A DNA stretch of 64,000 bases from Silene latifolia (Eukaryota > Streptophyta > Magnoliopsida > Caryophyllales > Caryophyllaceae): positions 11,238,001 through 11,302,000 of the forward strand of contig NC_133526.1 of NCBI RefSeq assembly GCF_048544455.1, read 5' to 3'. The notes beneath the pieces were generated by a model. It had not been told where the DNA came from. It searched no databases and was given only the letters and a program-made list of their open reading frames with translations. Both the position numbers and the translations under genes were made by a program. Below are positions 57,058-64,000 of this stretch, one piece after another; position 1 is the stretch's first letter, and every line of letters starts with the position of its first letter.

Positions 57058-58868
57058 TAGTTGCCGACCGAAAGATCGCCTTGGTTTTCTCGTAATTGCT
57101 TGAGCAAATGATCAGTGGGGTCGTCTTCGTTGTCATTTGGTGTGATGACGTTGGTTGGACCGTTCTGAGTAGTGCTTTGATATGGACGACCCGAACGAGT
57201 TAGGTGATCCACATCTTGGTCTTCACCATTTTGGACTATTTCCTTGACTAAGGAGTTTTCAATGAGGTATTCGTCTTCATCGTCATCGGCCCAAACCCCA
57301 TTGACTGTAGCTAGTTCCTTCATTCTCATGATATCACTTTCTAGTCGTATGATTTGATCGACTAGTCCATCGACCACGGCGACTACTTCTTGCATAGTGG
57401 CATTTTGAGAGAAGATCAATGGTACACGTTCTTTAGGCATTGCATTGGGATTGCGTAAGGTCGTTACCATGTTTTCTAATTCCCACACTTGTCTATCTAC
57501 ACTCCTTGCCCATGCGATGAAGTCGGAAATGGTAGGGGAGATAGTAGAGTAGAGCATTTCTTTCTCAATTGCATGAACTTCGTTTTCGGTGGGAGAAATG
57601 AGATGTGAGCAATCTAAGGTAGATTCGTCACTTGTAATCACTAGAACTCCAAGAGGATTCTGAGTGTTGTTGGGCTTACCTCCTGGTGGAATTGGAAGTC
57701 GACCATCTTCAATCATATCTTCAAGTACGTGTTTCAACTTGTAGCATTTTTCTGTGTCGTGCCCTTTGCCCCTATGGTATTCACAGTAGGAGTTTTCATC
57801 TCAGAATTTGGACTTCTTTTCGGGTTCGGGAGTAGGTCCAATGGGTTGGAGTTTACCTTGCTTCATTAGCCTTTTTAGAGCGTTGGAGTATGTATCCCCA
57901 AGGTTTGTGAACTTCCTTGGTGGGCTAGTTTTCTTGGATGGCTCGAGAAGGTTAACTTCGTCGGTCTTGCTAGTAGAGCCGTATGAACGACTTGTGGACC
58001 CTTGATATCCTCGACCTACCGTTTTGGACAAGAGTCCTTTGCGGATGTCATCTTCAATTCGTGTCCCTAGTACGGTTAAGTCCTTGAAAGTCTTGATGTT
58101 TTGATATCTCAAGTGACTGGCATATATGGGCTTGAGATTATCCACGAACTTTTCCACAAGAGTGGCCTCATCCGGGCGTTCAACTAGTTGAGTACTAGTC
58201 TTCCTCCACCTACTTAGGAAGTCGGTGAACCCTTCTTTGTCATTTTGGGTAAGAACCTCTAGGGTACGCATGTTGGCTTGGATCTCGGCATTATCCGCGT
58301 ATTGTTTCGAGAATTCGATCGCGGCGTCTTCCCAAGTAGCGACCTTTTTGTGATCCAAAGTGTAGAACCATTGCTTCGGAATGGTGTCAAGAGATGAAGG
58401 AAAGATCCTTAAGAACATCTCGGGTTTGATGCCTTTGATAGACATGTAGTCCTTGAAGGCGCGGATGTGGTTCAAAGGGTTCTCATGTCCTTTAAACTTA
58501 GGGATATCCGTCATGCTAAAGTTAGTGGGCAATTTGGAATTGACGGCTTCATATTTGCGATTGTTCTCCCTATAGATGTCATCCCCCTTAAGGTACATCA
58601 ATTGTTCCTCTAGGTATTGGAGTCTTTTCTCAGCTGCGGTTGTCCCTAGGGCAGGATTCTCATCTTTAGACTCGTCATCGGAAAATTGTAGTATTTCACC
58701 TTTAAGGGGAGGCAACCTTCCCTCTACATCAAAGATACGGCCTTCGATAAGTTCAAGGCGGTCGTAGGTTTGTTCTTGAGTGATTTGCATTTGGGTTATC
58801 GCGGCTAGGATTCGATCATTACTTTCTTGAATTTGCTGGAGGTTTGTTTCATCACTTGACCCAGGCAT
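57058..58868 (-). pseudogene. Gag of the Tat element
   Basis: The start at 58868 (MPGSSDETNLQQIQ) follows a leader of about 780 bp and opens a 355-codon frame. It has the capsid-like retrotransposon Gag domain: KFKGHENPLNHIRAFKDYMS, FPSSLDTIPKQWFYTL and LSRWRKTSTQLVERPDEATL. An in-frame TGA at 57801-57803 is followed in the same frame by the Tat-type zinc knuckle YCEYHRGKGHDTEKCYKLKH (C-X2-H-X4-H-X4-C). The TGA probably arose from an Arg CGA codon; programmed read-through is less likely. Gag forms the particle that packages the genomic RNA. Confidence 0.9.
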
Positions 58869-59648
58869 CTTGGAAACTGGATAAGAGATCGGCGACGAAT
58901 CAGAACACGATCGACTATTCTATCACACTTGCTAAAAGAAGAAAAGTTTTGACTCGTGAAGTGGGTGCGTGCCACTTGTGTTGAGTGAGTTTTGAAGAAA
59001 GACAAGGTCTTTGAAAATGTGTGTCCTAGTCAACTGTAGTGTAGTTGTAGGAGTGGACTCGAAGTGAGGTTTTGAAATGGGCTTGTGGCCCGAATTTTGA
59101 CTTGACAAACGGACAGAGTTTTGACCGGATCTTGCGCTAATTAAAGGCCTACTTTTTCGAAAATCTTGTTTGAAAATGAGGATTTTGATTTTTTTTGAAA
59201 GCTCGTTATGGTTTTGTTTAGAAGTGGTGATCACGTAAGGTTTACACATTTATACAAACATTATAACGGGATGCTGAGTGCATTTAGAAGGGTTTTGGTT
59301 TAAGAGGGTGGGTTGCCATACCGAACCATCAAACCCGAAGTCTGTGGAGAGGCTCGTGCCAAACAAGAGTAAGGCCGATTCCTAGTCCATTTCCTCAAGT
59401 AGTGAAGGCCCTTGATACAAACAAGAGTAAGCATCATGGTATGGATGACGTCAATCGCTATCCATCCTTAGGCCCAAATAAGAATTAGGACCGTTTAGAC
59501 GGGACGATTGGTCGAATGGGTTGGGTTGGGCCTAGGAAGGCCGAATAAACGATCTAGGAAGACCGAGTTATGAAAACCGACAATTGTCTTGTACAAACTA
59601 TTCCCTAACCTTGTTCGAGTTTCACCCTAGCTACACGTAAGTGTATAA
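58869..59648 (-). other. Leader between PBS and gag
   Basis: There is no ORF before gag, unlike Ogre elements. It includes GACCGATTAAACG/GGGTTGGGCC-type text and may hold the packaging signal; nothing more specific can be seen. Confidence 0.55.
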
Positions 59649-59666
59649 TCCCCAGCGGAGTCGCCA
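59649..59666 (-). promoter_or_regulatory. Primer-binding site of the Tat element
   Basis: The minus strand reads TGGCGACTCCGCTGGGGA three bases after the LTR end. This type is recorded for Tat/Ogre elements, usually assigned to a tRNA-Arg (from memory). Confidence 0.8.
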
Positions 59667-59669
59667 AAC

Positions 59670-62076
59670 TGTGGACAGCGGGCCGCCCACGGGGGCGCTT
59701 GGTGAGAAACGGGGACAAGCGTTTGCATTTTGTATGGAGTCGCCACCAATTTTTATGGGAAATTGGAACCGTTCGAATACCTCGTGTCATGTCAAGACAC
59801 AAAGTAGTGACATGAACACTAAGCAATCGTTACCCTTAGCATTCTATGTCTAGAATGACTCTCGTGGATGCCAATGAACACGGGTGCTCACGGAGATCTG
59901 GAGTAAGGGGTGAGGGTACGTATTAGGAAGCTCTTTTGATCGAACACCTAATCCCGCCCGCCTCGATAGCGGCCTCTACTAATGAGTAGGGAAGTTATTC
60001 GTACTTGATATATCGTCGGCTATAATGCATGCAATGCAACATCCATAGATTAATCCTAACATGTGAATATTAGACTAAGTCGGTAGACAAGTAATTAGGC
60101 ATACAATTGGGTCGAAGTTAGATTTAAGGTTGATTACATGTGAAAACATACAAGGAATAAAACAATAAAGATTATAATGATAGAAAAATTACAATAATGA
60201 AAATTACAATAATTACAACGGAATAGGCGATTTATGTCGAAAACACCTTTAAAACGGATAATTTGAGAAAAAGGAATAAAAGAATGAAAAAACAAACGAA
60301 CACGAATTAGCGTGATATTATAGATAATAGTTAAATAATTACGAAAGCTAATTAAACTAGGTCAAGGCAGAAACGGAGTTCAGGGACAGAGCTCAACCTG
60401 GAACAGCGCAGCAGAACTGCGCTCTCTGGAAGAGGCGCAGCAGATGCTTTGCGTCTGTTCCAAGGGTGAGTTCTGGGCCGTAGTTTGAATCGCAAATCGT
60501 TAATATTAATTGTTAATTTTGATGGATCGATTGATGATATTACTCGGATAAAAGTGATTTAATGGATTATTTACATATGAAGGGGTCATAAAAGCAGTAA
60601 AATATGAATGAGACGGATGCTAATGAATTAATTACATGAAGGGACGATGTTAATGAATGAGATCAATAAACAACTAAACAAACTAATTAATTGATTAGAC
60701 TAAACATGATGAATATGACGAATTAACAATGAATAGGGATGCAAATATACCAAAGATAAATTCCAGAAACTCAACATTGACGAAATTGAATCTCTAAAAC
60801 TCGGATTGAATATTAATGACGAAAACCCGCAAATATTGATTACTTGAGATTTAAGTCGGATTTATGACAATTAAAACACGAACATGATGATGATTAAATA
60901 TACATATGATTATTAAACTATCATGCAAACGAATTAACGAAATACATACAGAAACAAATAAGAAAGACGAATTACGAGAGGACGAGGAAGAAGAAAAGAA
61001 GCGAGAATGCAAGGGCCTCACGAAGAGGCGCAGCAGGAACTGCGCTCCTTCGAAGAGGCGCGGCAGTTGCTGCGTCTTTTCTCGACGTCTGTCTACTGGA
61101 AATCCGCAAAAACAGGTTTTAAAGCATATTTTTAGAAATCGGTTTTAATTAGATGTTTTCGACATAAACCTTACAATTGATACGATAAAGTAAATACAAT
61201 AAATAAAGAGAATTATACACCCTCAGACTTACATGTTGACGAAACGAGATGAACTAAGATATCGACTAGTGAATGCTCGACGCGAATGCAAAGAGAGTGC
61301 CCTCGTAAGAGGAAAACGATTGATTAATTAAGTTGATTGAGTGTAGTTGGTCAAATTGGTCGGTCATGCAACGGAGAGGCTGGTACCCGGAAAGATCCGA
61401 GCTTACGTGGTCGGAAGTCCAAGCACGTAGGCGCCAATTAGTAAGAACGAAGTCTAGAATGCAAAGGGAGAAGAGAAGGGCGGACACTCGCGTGAGAAAT
61501 ATGAGGAGCGAAGGCTCCTATTTATACTAATCACGTGAAGGAATAGGGTTTCGGAGACTCTTTGGAAGTGAATCTCGGAAAGATATAAAAAAGATACGTA
61601 AATCATGCAAAGAAGGGCCTGAGAAGAGGCGCAGCAGCCACTGCGTCCCTTGGAAGAGGCGCAGCACCTGCTGCGTCTATTCCCAGGAGGTTTCCTCCTG
61701 CTGAAGAAAGATTTCCGCGTTTGAGTTATGGTAGGACGGAAATAATTCGATTATCTTGTGAATATTACGGGATATTATTTGCCAAAAGATAAAATTGGTG
61801 AAATATGGAATAGAAATATCTGGAACATTCCAACATTCGACTCGGATTTAACATTATCGAAAAATGGAGACGGTTTTTGACCGGACTCAAATGTACTCTA
61901 ATTATCGCCAAAACGACCGTATCCGGACGTAGATGACAACTAAGAGGTTGACATTAATATTTGAGCAATCACTTGACGATAAACTTACGAACTGTCACAA
62001 ATCGTTCCGCGAATCAAACATGCGGCCCAATCATCACCGGGTGGTTTGCGGGAGGTGCAGAAACGAGGTGTCTACA
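59670..62076 (-). repeat. 5' LTR of the Tat element
   Basis: This 2407-bp LTR has intact ends (TGTGGACAG at 59670, TCTACA at 62076 on plus). Over about 420 bp (42721-43140 against 59732-60151) I count only three mismatches to the 3' LTR. It holds a TATA box at 61519-61526, an RNA hairpin at 61504-61519, and GC hairpin groups at 60403-60466, 61014-61080 and 61618-61684. Confidence 0.93.
61519..61526 (-). promoter_or_regulatory. TATA box of the Tat 5' LTR promoter
   Basis: TATAAATA on minus sits at the same place as in the solo LTR and the 3' LTR. It is directly followed by the AGGAGC-CTTC-GCTCCT stem-loop. Confidence 0.65.
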
Positions 62077-62099
62077 TATTCCAATTTTAAAGATTCTTT

Positions 62100-62290
62100 T
62101 CTTATATAAGTTCGGTCCATGGTCCGGTCCGCGGTCCATTCAGTTTGGTCCAGGACCGGACCGAAGACCAAAGTAGAGTAAATAGGTGGATCGTGGACCG
62201 GACCAAATAAAATTCAGTCCGGTCTAGTCCCGACCAAATGGTCCGGTCCGGTCCGGTCTTTGGTTCGGATCATTGAGTAAACAGCCCTAA
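62100..62290. mobile_element. GGTCCGG-rich non-autonomous element, partial
   Basis: Dense GGTCCGGTCC/GGACCGGACC palindromic text ends in AAACAGCCCTA, the complement of a TAGGGCTGTTT end seen in plant hAT-type MITEs. The left end is not seen; the Tat element may have inserted into it. Confidence 0.5.
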
Positions 62291-62371
62291 TTTCGCGTGT
62301 ATTGTTCATTAGTGAATAGTATTATGCATTTTACACTTTTAGTAAAGTTGAAAGAAGAAACACAGCTTGGG

Positions 62372-62525
62372 CCGCATGCTAAAAGGCAAGGAATATAGCT
62401 GAACTAATACAGTAAACCGACCAAGCAAGGCCCAACACAACAATGGCCCAAGCTAAAAGGCAAGGAATATAGCTGAACTAATGCAGTAAACCGACCAAGC
62501 AAGGCCCAACACAACAAAACAACTC
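62372..62525. repeat. Tandem duplication, 74-bp unit
   Basis: GCTAAAAGGCAAGGAATATA starts at 62378 and at 62452 with nearly the same following 60 bp. A larger, weaker duplication (TTCATTAGTGAATAGT at 62308 and 62571) surrounds it. Confidence 0.9.
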
Positions 62526-62638
62526 AGCCAAACCCAAATTAAGTGACACTATTCATTGTTGGAGTTATTATTCATTAGTGAATAGTAACATGGAGGCTAC
62601 ACTTTTAGTATAAGGTGTAAGATAGAAAAACTCAGCTC

Positions 62639-62723
62639 AGATTGTCTCGAAAAGAAGAAAAGACTCAAGTTAGATCGTATAATGAAGTTTGGTTTAAGGC
62701 TCATTTATTAGGCATGCAAAAAT
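62639..62723 (+). pseudogene. Exon-like fragment, second copy
   Basis: The same reading as at 33668-33745 but without the stop: QVRSYNEVWFKAHLLGMQKC. The frame ends in TAG just after. Function unknown. Confidence 0.45.
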
Positions 62724-64000
62724 GTGGTTAGTAAGAGTTCTACTCTTTTGGATTGTTTAATCTGTTGTGAAAACTGTATGCCAAGTCTAAATAGTTTTGC
62801 AAATTCATAGTTCATGAAGTTCGAGTGTGGGCAGTATAATGTTTTCTTTGCTCATTCGATAATGTAGCTGTTTTGTTTAGAATCTTAGGCACATGTATAT
62901 ATTGATGGTATTTGGAGGTTATCTTTAATACGGAATTACGGAGTAATACATTGTTATAGGTTGCAAATTGGTTTTGTTATCTGGAGCTGCTAAGTTGTGC
63001 TCGGTCTAGCATATCAGGAATAATCTCATTCATTTGTTTATCTTTCTAAACTGAAAATGTTTTTTCATGGGTAACTAGTTCTATTACCCGTGAAATTTAC
63101 GGGATTAGCTATGTTGTGATGTTGGTGGTGTTATGCAAGCCCAGATTTACGGTCGTATTAAGCCCTGATAACAAAAAGGGCTCGTAAGAAAAAAGTTTTT
63201 GTTAATCAATACCTATATTGTCATAATATATTGTCAAAGTATATTTTCCACAATTTACTAAACGTTTGCCACTGATTATTAGTATTACGCCACGAATATT
63301 GCTATATTTATTAGTGTTTTATCACGATTATTTTTATTATTATTATGTAATTTATTTTCGCAATACGCATTTTACTCAATTCAGTACATTTTCTTACATT
63401 AGTTTCCATTTGCATATCCTTGTAGTACAAACCAGTGGCGAATCTAGGACTTAGGGAATGGGGGTATTTGATAAAATTAATAGCATAAAAAAAGCCAAAA
63501 TATAGTTACTCGAATCAGGGCCTTCTCTAACACTTCGAGGGCCTTGTGCGATATTTAAAAGATAGGCCCTTTTAACAATAACTTACTCGAACCACACTCC
63601 CCATATACTCGACCAACACAAACTACTCGTAGCAATGAATGCACAATGATAGAAAAAAACATAACTTCCGAGACGGTTTGAAAAATTAACATCGTTCATG
63701 TTAGGGTGTAGACGTTACTCAATTGTTGCAATAAAGTGATGATTTTTATGTTTTTCCAAAGTGAGTCGGATTTACACAATTTTTGCTTGAATTTGGGAAA
63801 CCGAATTTTTGTTAGGGTTTAGACGTTACTCATTTGTTGTAATAAAGTGGAAGAAATGGAATTTTGGATAATTCTTGATGTGTACCTCCACATTTTTCCA
63901 AAATGGTGCTTGCACCAACCCCGTTTCATCCCATCACCTAGCCCGTTACAACCCTTGTTTCTCTTTATGCACATTTCTCTTTTGACATCTCATGAATGGT
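62724..64000. other. Right flank, no gene seen
   Basis: It is AT-rich. A palindromic TTACCCGTGAAATTTACGGG lies near 63087. The block at 63350-63425 copies the terminal repeat and following text of the element at 32314. The rest gives no coding sense. Confidence 0.5.

Larger units (their letters stand above)
42691..62076 (-). mobile_element. Tat-lineage Ty3 LTR retrotransposon with antisense passenger genes
   Basis: The order on minus is: 5' LTR (62076-59670), PBS, leader, gag, protease, RT, RNase H, a second RNase H, integrase, a 7-kb segment with two antisense genes, polypurine tract and 3' LTR (45060-42691). The second RNase H and the extra antisense ORFs next to the 3' LTR are marks of the Tat lineage (Grande, Retand and relatives). 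There is no extra ORF before gag as in Ogre. The LTRs are almost identical outside the GC hairpins, so insertion was recent. The coding part nevertheless has at least six breaks. No target duplication is visible because the left LTR end is missing. Confidence 0.93.

Noticed and set aside
1-64000. tRNA, rRNA or organelle DNA insertions
   Set aside because: No intact cloverleaf or rRNA core was recognised; tRNA-like parts are explained by the SINE and the retrotransposon primer sites. A tRNAscan run would settle it.

Overview
This window looks like nuclear DNA of a flowering plant, most likely a eudicot. It is AT-rich, has spliced genes with GT..AG introns, and is dense with plant transposon types: Ty3 LTR elements, CACTA, Mutator-like, Stowaway and hAT-like MITEs, an L1-type LINE and an Au-like SINE. 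I do not see enough to name a species. Resemblance of one element to Retand/Tat elements is compatible with Caryophyllales, but that is weak evidence. Only one convincing host gene is present, a macrodomain (ADP-ribose hydrolase-like) gene at 23.0-27.0 kb with seven exons. Every coding claim is a by-eye reading of translations; no database search was run.

Layout. 1-13.2 kb is a nest. A Ty3 element (E2; LTR 7205-13155, minus orientation) was hit by a CACTA element (4028-5099 remains), which was in turn split by a second, related Ty3 element (E1; LTR 1327-4027, gag-protease running off the left edge). The E2 LTR was also hit by a solo LTR of a third, Tat-type family (8612-11203, perfect 5-bp target duplication). 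13441-22291 is a complete 8.85-kb Mutator-like element with a perfect 9-bp target duplication. It encodes a transposase-OTU protease fusion on plus and a plant-mobile-domain (PMD) protein on minus, carries 33-bp palindromic arrays near both ends, and was invaded by a second copy of the CACTA family (17134-18815). 23.0-27.0 kb is the host gene, its first intron loaded with MITEs. 27.2-31.8 kb holds two MITEs and a 5'-truncated LINE. 31.8-34.0 kb is a split Stowaway and a C2H2 zinc-finger fragment. That fragment is interrupted by a third, unrelated CACTA element (34051-37961), which encodes an En/Spm TnpA-type protein. 38.3-41.3 kb is a diverged duplication of CT-rich units. 42691-62076 is a 19.4-kb Tat-lineage Ty3 retrotransposon on minus. 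62.1-64 kb is repeat-rich flank.

The Tat element is the most interesting object. Besides a frameshifted gag-protease-RT-RNaseH-second RNaseH-integrase on minus, it carries about 5.5 kb of plus-strand (antisense) passenger genes between pol and the 3' LTR. One is a multi-intron PMD gene (46150-49157); the other is a two-exon gene of related type (50085-51576). The introns are oriented for antisense transcription, so splicing of the sense genomic RNA would not remove them. GC-rich imperfect hairpins of one sequence type lie upstream of the LTR promoter and of both passenger genes, and these hairpins hold most of the differences between the two otherwise nearly identical LTRs. PMD genes in both the Tat element and the Mutator-like element of one window point to repeated acquisition of this domain by unrelated transposons.
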